Notes: generated by a model from the letters alone, not told the origin. DNA of 64,000 bases from Aquimarina sp. AU474 (GCF_900312815.1 NZ_OMPE01000004.1:62001-126000), one strand, 5' to 3'; shown: positions 50,213 through 59,801, counted from the first letter of the stretch. Numbers and translations are program-made.

Positions 50213-50914
50213 TTATATCAGATTTCGCCTAAAACTTTTTCTAATACTAATAATTGTCTCTTTTACTTCTTGAGCGGTTATCTCTTTAATAGTCGCTATT
50301 TCTTCAAAATTTAGCTTCCCGAACACGAATAAGTCAATTATTTTTGATGTTTCTAGAGGCAACCAGCTATAAAACTTGCCTAATAATTTTTGTTTTCTAA
50401 AATCAGTAGAAGGTTCTGTTTCTATTATTTTGAGCATGTCAGAATCCCGATCGGCATAGATAAAACTTTGTTTATTTTCTTCATGTTGATGATAACAAAT
50501 ATCATCCAAATCTTCTTTCATTACAAGTTCATTATCCCCTTCTGTAGTATAGTTTTCTTCTAACTTTTCAAGTTCTATTTTTAAAAAGTGATTTGTACTG
50601 ATGCTCCTTTGATGCCACCCTTCTTTTATGTAGAGCTCATCGATTAAATCATCTGCAATCTTAAAAAGCTTAAGTTCAAGAGATAATGTGTCTATTTCGA
50701 CATTGAAACCATCATAATACAACTTTAATATAGCATCATCAATAATACCATTAGAGCAATACATATTTTGAGGTAGGATACCTATACTTTCGGCAATGTA
50801 TAATCGGTGTTTTACGTATGGATGTAAGTGCGGAACTATGGATAGTAATTTTTTACTAAATTCCCTTTTATCATCATCTCTATAAAATTTCTGCTGTTCA
50901 TGTATCTTATTCAT
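50213..50914 (-). CDS. Sigma-70-region-4-like HTH protein of unknown function
   Basis: A 233-residue cytosolic protein. The C-terminal 60 residues (YSWLPLETSKIIDLFVFGKL, then NFEEIATIKEITAQEVKETI and a basic end RKSFRRNL) resemble sigma-factor region 4: a helix-turn-helix with the EEIA...T..EV...I pattern. The N-terminal half (FSKKLLSIVPHLHPYVKHRL, then IAESIGILPQNMYCSNGIID) could be a divergent region 2. The acidic middle (about residues 110-155, many Glu and Asp) is unusual for an ECF sigma factor. It may be an atypical sigma factor or an anti-sigma-like regulator; confidence in any role is low, though the gene itself looks real. Confidence 0.6.
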   Translation of the reverse strand: MNKIHEQQKFYRDDDKREFSKKLLSIVPHLHPYVKHRLYIAESIGILPQNMYCSNGIIDDAILKLYYDGFNVEIDTLSLELKLFKIADDLIDELYIKEGWHQRSISTNHFLKIELEKLEENYTTEGDNELVMKEDLDDICYHQHEENKQSFIYADRDSDMLKIIETEPSTDFRKQKLLGKFYSWLPLETSKIIDLFVFGKLNFEEIATIKEITAQEVKETIISIRKSFRRNLI

Positions 50915-51014
50915 CGGTGAGTGATTTAAGAGTTCTCCTTTAAAAATAACGAAAACAAACCAATTTAGATGTTAAAATATTGAAAATCAGTGTATAAATC
51001 TATTTTTAACGCAG

Positions 51015-51045
51015 GTTGAGATCGCCAATCAAAATTGTATATTTG
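51015..51045 (+). promoter_or_regulatory. Bacteroidota-type promoter for tilS-dsbD
   Basis: A -33 GTTG (51015-51018), 19-bp spacer and a perfect -7 TATATTTG (51038-51045). The predicted start is near 51051, about 20 bases before the TTG initiation codon of tilS, and it supports that unusual start. Confidence 0.65.
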
Positions 51046-51071
51046 AAAAATCATATAAAATATACTCGCAT

Positions 51072-52385
51072 TTGTTACAAGAATTTAAAGATCATATTTC
51101 AAATCACCTTCCCTTTTTATTAAAAGGAAGGTTATTAATAGCGTGTAGTGGAGGCTTGGATAGTGTTGTTCTAACACATTTATGTAATAGACTATCCTTC
51201 GAATTTGGAATTGCACATTGCAACTTTAAGTTAAGGGATATTGAAAGCGATACTGATGAAAAATTTGTGAAAACATTAGCACACAAAATAAATGCTCCAT
51301 TTTTCTGCACTAGTTTTGAGACCGAACGTTATGCGGGGGAGGAGGTCTTATCGATTCAAATGGCAGCTAGAGACCTAAGGTATAGATGGTTTGATGAAAT
51401 AGCAATCGAGTATCAATGGGACTATATTTTAACGGCGCATCATGCTGATGATAACCTGGAAACCTTTTTAATAAATCTTTCTAGAGGAACCGGAATTGAT
51501 GGATTAACGGGTATCCCAGAAATCAACAATAAATATATAAGGCCTTTATTGCCGTTTTCGAGGGATCAAATGCTAGAATATGCCAAAAAGCATGAAATCG
51601 AATGGAGAGAAGATAGTAGTAACCAAAGCAAAAAATATGTAAGAAATAAACTCAGGCATGATGTAATTCCAGAATTAAAATCAGTATCGCCTGGTTTTTT
51701 AGAGCGTTTTGGAACAACATTATCTAATTTAAAAGCAGGTAGTGATTTTATTAAGGTACAGCTATTTAAAATTAAAAAAGAATTGTTTTTACCTTCGGAA
51801 GATGGAAGTATTCGCATTTCGATTAATAAATTGCATGAATACGGGAACCCGAGAACTAGCCTGTTTTTTTTACTAAAAGAATATGGTTTTAAAGCCTGGG
51901 ATGATATTGAACAAATAATGACTTCGCAATCTGGGAAACAAATATTTTCAACTTCACATCGATTAGTAAAGGATAGAGATTACTTATTATTATCCCCTAT
52001 TGTCGAAAAAACTCCAGACATTGTTTATACTATTCCGGAAGAAGAAAGTATGTTCATGTTTTCATCAGGAACCCTTAAGTTTAAAGAGGTAGAAGAGATG
52101 TATACTCCTGATCTTAAAACTATTTTCGTTGATAAGAAAAAGTTAAAGTACCCTTTATTTGTAAGAAAATGGAAAGAAGGCGACTATTTTTATCCCCTGG
52201 GAATGGAAGGTAAAAAAAAGCTAAGTAAATATTTTAAGGATGAAAAGTTATCTTTACTTGCCAAAGAAAGGGTGTGGCTTTTATGTTCTGAAAACGAAAT
52301 CATTTGGATCATAAATTATAGAGCCGATAATAGATTTAAAATTACGTCCCAAACTGAAGAAATATTAAAAATAACCATAACCTAA
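51072..52385 (+). CDS. tilS: tRNA(Ile)-lysidine synthase
   Basis: A 437-residue N-type ATP pyrophosphatase that converts C34 of the CAU anticodon of tRNA-Ile to lysidine, an essential step for decoding AUA. The PP-loop is LIACSGGLDSVVLTHL (about residues 22-37). LTAHHADDNLETFLINLSRGTG and RPLLPFSRDQMLEYAKKH are typical, and the C-terminal TilS domain (about 355-430) has PLFVRKWKEGDYFYPLGM and KLSKYFKDEKLS. Translation starts at TTG 51072: there is no in-frame ATG upstream, and the promoter at 51015-51045 leaves only a short leader. Its stop codon overlaps the dsbD ATG by one base. Confidence 0.95.
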   Translation: MLQEFKDHISNHLPFLLKGRLLIACSGGLDSVVLTHLCNRLSFEFGIAHCNFKLRDIESDTDEKFVKTLAHKINAPFFCTSFETERYAGEEVLSIQMAARDLRYRWFDEIAIEYQWDYILTAHHADDNLETFLINLSRGTGIDGLTGIPEINNKYIRPLLPFSRDQMLEYAKKHEIEWREDSSNQSKKYVRNKLRHDVIPELKSVSPGFLERFGTTLSNLKAGSDFIKVQLFKIKKELFLPSEDGSIRISINKLHEYGNPRTSLFFLLKEYGFKAWDDIEQIMTSQSGKQIFSTSHRLVKDRDYLLLSPIVEKTPDIVYTIPEEESMFMFSSGTLKFKEVEEMYTPDLKTIFVDKKKLKYPLFVRKWKEGDYFYPLGMEGKKKLSKYFKDEKLSLLAKERVWLLCSENEIIWIINYRADNRFKITSQTEEILKITIT

Positions 52386-54370
52386 TGAGATACTACCTAC
52401 TATCATTATTAACATTACTATTATTTACATCATCTCTTTTTTCTCAAACCTTGGATCCAATTAAATGGAAAGCAAGTATAGAAAAAGAAACCGAAGATGT
52501 ATTCATACTTACATTTAAAGCTAAGCTCGATAAAGGATGGCATCTATATTCTCAAAATGAAGCAGAAAGCGATGAAATAGCACCCACGCCAACAGAGTTC
52601 TCTTATAATAATACTCCCGAAACCTATGTGCTTTTAGGTGAAACTATAGAGCCAAAAGGGATAGAAAAATACGATAATATCTTTGAGATGGAAGTGAAAT
52701 ACTTCGAGGAAAAAGTCACTTTTACTCAAAGGATAAAACGTATTGATAAAAATTTAGATACAGTTAAGGCCGAAGTTTTCTTTTCGGTATGTGATGACGA
52801 ACGATGTTTGGCTCCGCAAGCAATAGAATTTGATATTAGTCTTACGGGTACGGCAATAGAAAATAAAGGAGATCTTGCTTCTATCACTGAAGAGGATAGA
52901 AATAAATCTGAAGCATTGTTTATTGATGTAAAAGGAAAAGAAGTTTACCCATCAGAACAAGTCGAAAAGAAAAGTTATCTCAATATTTTTGTTTTAGGGT
53001 TTTTAGGAGGATTAATTGCATTATTAACTCCTTGTGTATTTCCTATGATTCCGCTTACAGTTTCTTTTTTCACAAAAAGTGCAAAAGACAAGAAAAAAGG
53101 ACTTTTTAATGCTGTCCTTTATGGATTATTCATTTTTGCTATTTATGTGCTTTTAAGCCTACCTTTTCATTTGTTAGATTCGGTAGATCCCGAGATATTA
53201 AATAACATCTCAACTAATGTAACTTTAAACATAGTTTTCTTTATCATCTTTATTGTTTTCGCAATATCGTTTTTCGGGTATTTTGAGATTACGTTACCAG
53301 CCTCATGGAGTAATAAGATGGATAGTAAAGCTACAAGTGTAGGAGGTGTATTAGGAGTCTTTTTCATGGCTCTAACGCTTGCTTTAGTATCATTTTCATG
53401 TACTGGTCCTATTTTAGGGTCTCTATTAGGAGGTTCTCTAAGTAGCGATGGCGGAGCAATGCAACTTAGTTTCGGAATGGGAGGATTTGGATTAGCTCTA
53501 GCATTACCATTTGCATTATTTGCATTATTCCCGAACTGGTTAAATTCTTTACCAAAGAGTGGTGGTTGGTTAAACACAGTTAAAGTAGTTCTTGGTTTTA
53601 TAGAATTAGCATTGGCATTTAAATTTTTATCAAATGCAGATCTTGTTGAGCATTGGGGGATCCTTAAACGCGAAATATTTATAGGTATCTGGATTATTAT
53701 CGGTATAGGAATGGTCCTGTACTTATTCGGAATAATACGTTTTCCTCATGATAGCGCATTACAAAAACTTAGTAAGGCAAGAAAAACCTTAGGCGTACTA
53801 ACCTTAGCTTTTGTGATTTACTTGTTGCCTGGATTAACTAATACGGCTTATGCAAATCTTAAATTATTAAGTGGTTTTCCGCCACCTTTATTTTATAGTA
53901 TTTATAAAAAAGAAGCTCACGGGCCTTTGGGATTAAATGCATATACTGATTTTGAAGAAGGGGTAAAGGCAGCCAAACTTCAAAACAAGCCTATAATGAT
54001 TGATTTTACGGGTTGGGCTTGTGTGAATTGCCGTAAGATGGAAGAACAGGTATGGAGTAATCCAGAAATAATTGAAATTCTAAAAAATAAATATGTCTTG
54101 ATCTCACTATATGTAGATGATCGCGAAGACTTGTCTGAAAATGATCAATTTAAGTTTCTTAAATCAGATGGTAGGGTCAAAAACATCAAAACTATAGGTG
54201 ATAAGTGGGCAACCTTTCAAACGCTTAATTTTCAGAACAATTCACAACCGTATTACGTTTTATTAGATACAGATATGAATTTACTAAATCGTACAACGGC
54301 GTATACTCCAGATGTTAGTGAATACCTAAAATGGTTACAAACTGGTTTAGTGAACCATAAAGCAAAATAA
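52385..54370 (+). CDS. dsbD: Thiol:disulfide interchange protein DsbD
   Basis: A 661-residue three-domain protein that carries electrons from cytosolic thioredoxin across the inner membrane. A signal peptide (to about residue 20) is followed by the periplasmic DsbD-alpha domain with a Cys pair in FSVCDDERCLAPQ (about 138-144). The membrane domain of eight helices has the redox Cys in TPCVFPMIPLTV and FSCTGPILG, and a C-terminal thioredoxin-like domain has WACVNCRKMEEQVW (CxxC). Its ATG overlaps the tilS stop by one base. Expected targets are periplasmic reductases and cytochrome c maturation proteins. Confidence 0.93.
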   Translation: MRYYLLSLLTLLLFTSSLFSQTLDPIKWKASIEKETEDVFILTFKAKLDKGWHLYSQNEAESDEIAPTPTEFSYNNTPETYVLLGETIEPKGIEKYDNIFEMEVKYFEEKVTFTQRIKRIDKNLDTVKAEVFFSVCDDERCLAPQAIEFDISLTGTAIENKGDLASITEEDRNKSEALFIDVKGKEVYPSEQVEKKSYLNIFVLGFLGGLIALLTPCVFPMIPLTVSFFTKSAKDKKKGLFNAVLYGLFIFAIYVLLSLPFHLLDSVDPEILNNISTNVTLNIVFFIIFIVFAISFFGYFEITLPASWSNKMDSKATSVGGVLGVFFMALTLALVSFSCTGPILGSLLGGSLSSDGGAMQLSFGMGGFGLALALPFALFALFPNWLNSLPKSGGWLNTVKVVLGFIELALAFKFLSNADLVEHWGILKREIFIGIWIIIGIGMVLYLFGIIRFPHDSALQKLSKARKTLGVLTLAFVIYLLPGLTNTAYANLKLLSGFPPPLFYSIYKKEAHGPLGLNAYTDFEEGVKAAKLQNKPIMIDFTGWACVNCRKMEEQVWSNPEIIEILKNKYVLISLYVDDREDLSENDQFKFLKSDGRVKNIKTIGDKWATFQTLNFQNNSQPYYVLLDTDMNLLNRTTAYTPDVSEYLKWLQTGLVNHKAK

Positions 54371-54471
54371 TTTCTCAAAATAGTCTAATAGATTTTTATT
54401 ATAGTTGAAATGTAAGTGTGGAATGATTTTTTCGACCTAACGTGTAGTGCTAACTAAAAATAACTAGACGG

Positions 54472-55110
54472 ATGTTAAGTGAAAAAATTGAACTTTCCCA
54501 ATGTTTTCCATTTATCGAAAAAGACCTAAAGGATGAGTTGCTCTCTTTTGGAGAACTTAAAAATATACCCGAAGGTAAATACGTGGTAAAACAGGGAAGT
54601 TATCTTAATTTTTTACCGATCATTCTAGATGGTTTAATTAAAATGTATGCCGAAGAGGAAGAGGTAGAATTTCTTTTATACTACATACATCCAGGTCAGT
54701 GCTGTATTCTTAGTTTTAATCATTTATTTAGCCCTGAGGCCGTTCGTTTTTCGGCGGTAACAGAGAAAGAAACTAAAGTATTGTGTTTACCCATGCAAAA
54801 AGTAAAAGAGTGGTTTGTAAAATATCCATCATTTACTCAGATCATTTTAAAAGATTTTCAAAGAAATTATGAAGATTTATTAAATACTACGAAACAGGTA
54901 GTGTGTTATAAGATTGAAGACAGATTGGTGAATTATTTAACCGAAAAAGCAAAGCTTCAAAACTGTAACATGATCCAAATGTCACACAAAGAAATTGCAT
55001 CAGATTTGGGAACATCTCGCGAAGTAGTTTCGAGATTGACAAAAAAATTACAATCGACTAATTTATTAGTACAACATAAAAGACATATCGAACTTAAAAG
55101 TTTGAATTAG
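54472..55110 (+). CDS. Crp/Fnr-family regulator with CRP-type recognition helix
   Basis: A 212-residue regulator: beta-barrel effector domain (residues 20-115), dimerisation helix (about 118-140) and winged helix-turn-helix (about 150-210). The recognition helix LGTSREVVSRLTKKL carries R183, E184 and R188. These occupy the positions of Arg180, Glu181 and Arg185 that read GTGA in E. coli CRP. Six cysteines (C11, C77, C78, C105, C145, C165) are more than usual and might allow redox sensing (inference). A GTGA-N6-TCAC palindrome lies 126 bp downstream of its stop, in front of the spondin lipoprotein gene. It lies 101 bp after dsbD and probably has its own promoter. Confidence 0.9.
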   Translation: MLSEKIELSQCFPFIEKDLKDELLSFGELKNIPEGKYVVKQGSYLNFLPIILDGLIKMYAEEEEVEFLLYYIHPGQCCILSFNHLFSPEAVRFSAVTEKETKVLCLPMQKVKEWFVKYPSFTQIILKDFQRNYEDLLNTTKQVVCYKIEDRLVNYLTEKAKLQNCNMIQMSHKEIASDLGTSREVVSRLTKKLQSTNLLVQHKRHIELKSLN

Positions 55111-55135
55111 CCAAGTAGAAATAATACGATTTTTT

Positions 55136-55187
55136 ACACCAATTCCGAATGTTCAAGAAGCATTCTGCTTTGGTGTGTTTTGTTTTT
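55136..55187 (+). terminator. Terminator hairpin after the Crp/Fnr gene
   Basis: ACACCAA (55136-55142) pairs with TTGGTGT (55170-55176) and, inside an asymmetric loop, GAATG (55147-55151) pairs with CATTC (55161-55165). A T-rich tract (GTTTTGTTTTT) follows. It isolates the regulator gene from the spondin lipoprotein gene. Confidence 0.65.
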
Positions 55188-55235
55188 ATAACACACTGTT
55201 TATCAGTTATTTAAATAACATTTCTTTAACACTAG

Positions 55236-55283
55236 ACGGTGACTTTTGTCACCGTTATTAGCTAAGTATACCTACTACATTTG
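55236..55283 (+). promoter_or_regulatory. CRP-type operator plus -7 box for the spondin lipoprotein gene
   Basis: ACGGTGAC-TTTT-GTCACCGT (55236-55255) is a perfect palindrome containing GTGA-N6-TCAC, the half-sites and spacing of a CRP site. A perfect -7 TACATTTG is at 55276-55283 with no -33 TTTG at the right distance. The predicted transcript start near 55289 puts the palindrome centre about 43 bp upstream, the position of a class II activator. The regulator encoded just upstream has the matching R-E-x3-R recognition residues. Binding is predicted, not shown. Confidence 0.62.
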
Positions 55284-55319
55284 TTACAAATAAAATGAAC
55301 AAATAAAAAAGTATGTATT

Positions 55320-57686
55320 ATGAAAAAGTTTAACCTTTATGTATTAATTGGTCTATTGACCTTTGCTTCGTGTAGCGAAGATGATGACGTAATCACTCCT
55401 CCGGATAATGGCCCGGATCCAGTCGAAAACAATGTGGTTTTAAATGAGGTAAGATATCAAGATACCGATCTTGTTGAAATTTTTAATCAAGGAGATCAAG
55501 AAGCTGATCTTAATGATTATTGGTTATGCTTAGGACCAGGAACATATCAAAGAATAGGGGACCTTACTCCAGAAAGCGGAAATGTTGTAATTCCGGCAGG
55601 AGGGTACTTAGTATTATCTTATAATTTGCCTGATACCGATGGTGGTTTAGGGTTATATTCTACTAATGAATTTGCAAATTCTGATGCTATTGTAGATTTC
55701 GTGCAGTATGGTTCTGGAGGAAGTGCTAGAGAAGACGTTGCTGTAGCAGCAGGAATTTGGACTGCGGGCGAATTTGTGCCAACAGTAACTAGTGCAGATA
55801 ACAGTATTGTTTTTGATGGAGAAGGAAATGCCGCAGCCGATTGGGCCGAAACTACTACAGTTACTTTTGGTGCAGAAAATATGTTAACAGTGCCTGTGCA
55901 ATTACGTTCTGTTGTACTTAATGAAGTACAATATGGTAATAGAAACCTTGTAGAACTTTATAATAATGGTGATGTTACAGTAGATTTGAGTACGTATTGG
56001 TTATGTCTAGGACCTGGAACATATGTACAAATAGGAAATGTTACTCCAGAGAGTGGAAATATTCAATTAGAATCTGGTGAGTTCTTGGTATTACCATATG
56101 ATATGCCGGATGTTGAAGGTGGTCTAGGATTATATTCTATGAATCAATTTGCTAATCCTGATGCTATTGTAGATTTTGTACAATGGGGTTCTGGTGGTAG
56201 TGCAAGAGAAGATGTTGCAGTAGCTGCAGGGATTTGGACAGTAGGAGAATTTGTTCCAACTGTTGGATTAGATAGTTTTAGTATAGAATATGATGGAGAA
56301 GGAGATGCGGCAGCAGATTGGAGTGAAGAGGTTAATCCATCATTAGGATTACCAAATGATACTCAAGGTGCAACAACGACGTTTAATATCACCATTAAAA
56401 ACACAGTAAATTATTTGAATGTACATACGTTTACAACCCCTGTAGGAGCCGCAAGTCCAGGACCGTTGACTACTAATGGTGCTCAGTATCAAGTATCTTT
56501 TAAAGCAGTCGCTGGAGCAAAATTTACTCCCGTTACTATGATGGGAAATAGTAATGATTGGTTTTTAGCACCAACAGATCTAGATGGAATCGATTTATTC
56601 CCTAATGGCCAAGCACTTAATGGTGTAGATATAGCAGATCAACTTTCTTTGTACGATTTAGGAACAGAAGCCGATGGAGATCCAAGTACTTTTCCACCAG
56701 CAGGAGCTAATGTTGGCCCTGCAGATGCAAATACATCTGTTCGTTTGGTTCCAGGAAGAGATACAGGTGAGATCTATATGACAGCTGTTTTGGATTATGC
56801 AGCAGGAGATGGAAGCTCTGCAGGAACGTTTACATTAACAATTACGGCAATTAATACTCCTGATGCTTCAATGCCAGCAAGTCAGAATAACGGATTTGTA
56901 ATTACACCGGGAATTGTAGTTTTACATGCACAAACTGAACCATTATTTACTCTTGGAGAAGAAGATAGAGGAGTAGGTCTCGAAGGAATTGCAGAAGATG
57001 GGATGCCTGGAGCTTTGTTTGACTGGTTTACAGAAACTGGATCTCAAGGAACACCATTAAGATTATCATCATCACTTACACCTTTTTCACCAGCCTTTAT
57101 ATATGCTTTTAATACCAACAGCGATCCTTGGTTTACCCAGGGAGAAGAAGCTAAAGCATCTAGTGGTTTAGAAGAAATAGCCGAAGACGGAAATAGAATG
57201 GTAGCTTATAATTACCTTAAAGATTTTGGTATTCCTGTTGCATTACCTGCAGAAGCAGGACCTATAATGCCAGGAGGATCATTCACTTTTACTATAGAAG
57301 TTCCTCAAGGACAAAATTATAAATTGGGATTTGGTACCATGTTTGTAAAATCTAATGACTGGTTTATAAGTACTAATAATGTTGGTTTAACATTATTCAA
57401 TGCAGATGGAAGCCCTTTCGCAGGTAATGACGTAAGTTCTAACACATACTTATACGATGCAGGTACAGAAGAAGATCAACCAGTAGGATTTGGAAGTAAC
57501 CAAGTAATGAATCAATCAGGGATTAATACAGGACCAGCAGATGCCAATACTACTATCAGAAGAGTATCATCTCTGGATGATGTACAATTCGGTAAAGGTG
57601 CTATCAATAGTGCTCCTGGAGTAACCTGGTCAGGTGATCCAAGAGGAGGTTATAATCTAATTGATGTAAACATTCAACCTCAATAA
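55320..57686 (+). CDS. Surface lipoprotein with two lamin-tail-like and two spondin-like domains
   Basis: A 788-residue lipoprotein: signal peptide ending LLTFASC (Cys near residue 19) and an acidic, Pro-rich linker. Two tandem lamin-tail-like domains (about 35-185 and 190-345) share blocks such as YWLCLGPGTYQRIG / YWLCLGPGTYVQIG and GSGGSAREDVAVAAGIWT. Then come two spondin-N-like domains (about 350-540 and 545-785) with SNDWFLAPTDLDGIDLFPNG / SNDWFISTNNVGLTLFNADG and NVGPADANTSVR / NTGPADANTTIR. Domains of these types mediate adhesion or bind calcium; here that is inference. It is preceded by a CRP-type site and followed by a strong terminator. Confidence 0.85.
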   Translation: MKKFNLYVLIGLLTFASCSEDDDVITPPDNGPDPVENNVVLNEVRYQDTDLVEIFNQGDQEADLNDYWLCLGPGTYQRIGDLTPESGNVVIPAGGYLVLSYNLPDTDGGLGLYSTNEFANSDAIVDFVQYGSGGSAREDVAVAAGIWTAGEFVPTVTSADNSIVFDGEGNAAADWAETTTVTFGAENMLTVPVQLRSVVLNEVQYGNRNLVELYNNGDVTVDLSTYWLCLGPGTYVQIGNVTPESGNIQLESGEFLVLPYDMPDVEGGLGLYSMNQFANPDAIVDFVQWGSGGSAREDVAVAAGIWTVGEFVPTVGLDSFSIEYDGEGDAAADWSEEVNPSLGLPNDTQGATTTFNITIKNTVNYLNVHTFTTPVGAASPGPLTTNGAQYQVSFKAVAGAKFTPVTMMGNSNDWFLAPTDLDGIDLFPNGQALNGVDIADQLSLYDLGTEADGDPSTFPPAGANVGPADANTSVRLVPGRDTGEIYMTAVLDYAAGDGSSAGTFTLTITAINTPDASMPASQNNGFVITPGIVVLHAQTEPLFTLGEEDRGVGLEGIAEDGMPGALFDWFTETGSQGTPLRLSSSLTPFSPAFIYAFNTNSDPWFTQGEEAKASSGLEEIAEDGNRMVAYNYLKDFGIPVALPAEAGPIMPGGSFTFTIEVPQGQNYKLGFGTMFVKSNDWFISTNNVGLTLFNADGSPFAGNDVSSNTYLYDAGTEEDQPVGFGSNQVMNQSGINTGPADANTTIRRVSSLDDVQFGKGAINSAPGVTWSGDPRGGYNLIDVNIQPQ

Positions 57687-57754
57687 CAAAATACCCCAGA
57701 AGCTGAATTATCTATATTAGGGGATATAGGTAGATGTAATACCAGCTGGGATAT

Positions 57755-57789
57755 AAACCTTTGGCACTCATATTGTCAAAGGTTTTTTT
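57755..57789 (+). terminator. Rho-independent terminator after the spondin lipoprotein gene
   Basis: AAACCTTTG (57755-57763) pairs perfectly with CAAAGGTTT (57777-57785), followed by T to 57789. The remaining gap to 57950 holds no supported gene or clear promoter. Confidence 0.85.
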
Positions 57790-57950
57790 GTATCCTATAA
57801 ATAAGTAATGTTAACATGCTATATCCACTTCGAGATGCAAAAAACACTTTAGCATTTTTTAATGAGGGACCTCTTTGTTAAAATCTCCTTAAAGATGTTA
57901 TCCTCGCAATTCCAATTTTTTATCTTCAGCGCTAAACTAAATTAACTTCA

Positions 57951-59801
57951 ATGCAATTCGTTAAAATCAATTTTTTAAGACTTTTGTTCTTCTTTTATGT
58001 TATTTCTGGGTTTTCTCAAAACACCGACTCATATGATGTAAAAGAGCATTATACAAAACAAGAAGTAGATATCACAATGCGTGATGGTACTAAGCTGCAT
58101 ACCACAATTTATTCACCTAAGGATACTTCCAAAAAGTACCCAATCCTTATGCAAAGAACTCCATATAGTTCTAGGCCCTATGGAGAAGATCAGTTTAGGT
58201 CACGAATAGGACCTAACAAGTTTATGATGGAAGAGGGGAATATAATAGTTTACCAGGATGTTCGTGGTCGTTGGATGAGTGAAGGGGTATATGATAATAT
58301 GCGTGCTTATATTCCTAATAAAAAAGGAAAACAATTTGATGAAGCAAGTGATACTTATGATTCTATAGATTGGTTGGTAAAAAATGTAGAAAATACGAAT
58401 GGCAAAGTAGGCATATGGGGAATTTCTTACCCTGGTTTTTATGCTACATATTCGTTATTAGATGCGCATCCAGCCTTAAAAGCAGTATCTCCGCAGGCGT
58501 GTATTGGAGATTTCTTTTTTGATGATTTTCACCATAATGGAGCCTATTTACTTAGTTATTGGAGAGTAACAGCGCTATTCGGTCATGAAAAAACAAAACC
58601 CGTATCAAAACCTTGGTATAAGTTTACAGATTTGCCTAGTAAAGATCAGTATCAATTCTTTTTGGATGCAGGACCGTTAAGTAACTTAGATGAATATTAT
58701 AAAGAAGATAATGTTTTTTGGACTCAATTAAAGGAACATCCAAATTATGATGAGTTTTGGCAAAAAAGAGGAATTATACAACATCTAGAAGATATAAAAC
58801 CTGCAGTAATGGTTGTAGGTGGGTTATTCGATGCAGAAGATTTATATGGCCCTTTTGAGACCTATGAAAATATCGAAAATCGAAGCAAAAATTACAACAT
58901 TATGGTTTTCGGGCCATGGAGTCATGGTGATTGGGCTCGTGGTAAGGAACGCCAAGCTATAGGTAATGTGTATTTTGGAGATCGTATTTCTGAAAATTAC
59001 CAGAAGAATATAGAATCAAAGTTCTTTAACCATTTTCTGAAAGGTGAAGGTGACGGTAAAACGGATTTACCAGAGATTCAGATTTTTGATACAGGTAAAA
59101 AAGAATGGAATTCTTATGAAAGTTGGCCTCCAAAAAATATTGAAAAGAAAACATTTTATTTAGCAGCAGAAGATAAATTATCTGATAATGGAGATGCCAA
59201 TTTTTCTGAGTTTATTAGTGACCCAAAAAAACCAGTACCATACTCTGAAGACGTAAAAATGGTATTTACTCCTAGAAAATATATGACAGATGATCAAAGA
59301 TTTGCGGCACGTAGGCCAGATGTATTAGTTTTTGAGACGCCTATTCTTACCGAGGATATGACATTATCTGGTGAAGTATTGGCAAAATTAAAAGTGGCAA
59401 CTACGGGAACAGATGCTGATTGGGTGGTGAAATTGATAGATGTTTTTCCTAATGATGCAGAAGACACTCAAGAGACGCAGAAATATCTTAAAATGGCAAA
59501 TTATCATATGATGGTGCGTAGTGAGGTTATGAGAGGTCGATTTAGAAATGATTTTAGTAAACCTGAAGCGTTTATACCTAATCAAAAAACTGATGTTAAT
59601 ATTAAGCTACAAGATGTACATCATACGTTTAAGAAAGGGCATAAAATTCAGATTCAAGTACAAAGTACTTGGTTTCCTTTAATCGATTTGAACCCTCAAA
59701 CATTTGTTCCTAATATTTTTAAGGCAAAAGAATCTGATTTTAAGAAACAAACACATAAAATCTATCACGATTCTGCCATAGAAGTTTCAATTTTAAAATA
59801 A
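57951..59801 (+). CDS. CocE/NonD-family hydrolase (peptidase S15-like)
   Basis: A 616-residue exported alpha/beta hydrolase with a signal peptide (to about residue 24, ISGFSQ). The S15 domain has VDITMRDGTKLHTTIYSP and RTPYSSRPYGEDQF. The nucleophile elbow is VGIWGISYPGFYATYSLL (Ser near residue 157), the catalytic Asp lies in VVGGLFDAEDLYGPF and the His in MVFGPWSHGDWARG. The C-terminal jelly-roll domain of X-Pro dipeptidyl-peptidase type spans about 390-610. Relatives include cocaine esterase, glutaryl-7-ACA acylase and alpha-amino-acid ester hydrolases, so peptidase, esterase or acylase activity are all possible. It is followed 23 bp later by the DUF885 gene, probably one operon. Confidence 0.88.
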   Translation: MQFVKINFLRLLFFFYVISGFSQNTDSYDVKEHYTKQEVDITMRDGTKLHTTIYSPKDTSKKYPILMQRTPYSSRPYGEDQFRSRIGPNKFMMEEGNIIVYQDVRGRWMSEGVYDNMRAYIPNKKGKQFDEASDTYDSIDWLVKNVENTNGKVGIWGISYPGFYATYSLLDAHPALKAVSPQACIGDFFFDDFHHNGAYLLSYWRVTALFGHEKTKPVSKPWYKFTDLPSKDQYQFFLDAGPLSNLDEYYKEDNVFWTQLKEHPNYDEFWQKRGIIQHLEDIKPAVMVVGGLFDAEDLYGPFETYENIENRSKNYNIMVFGPWSHGDWARGKERQAIGNVYFGDRISENYQKNIESKFFNHFLKGEGDGKTDLPEIQIFDTGKKEWNSYESWPPKNIEKKTFYLAAEDKLSDNGDANFSEFISDPKKPVPYSEDVKMVFTPRKYMTDDQRFAARRPDVLVFETPILTEDMTLSGEVLAKLKVATTGTDADWVVKLIDVFPNDAEDTQETQKYLKMANYHMMVRSEVMRGRFRNDFSKPEAFIPNQKTDVNIKLQDVHHTFKKGHKIQIQVQSTWFPLIDLNPQTFVPNIFKAKESDFKKQTHKIYHDSAIEVSILK

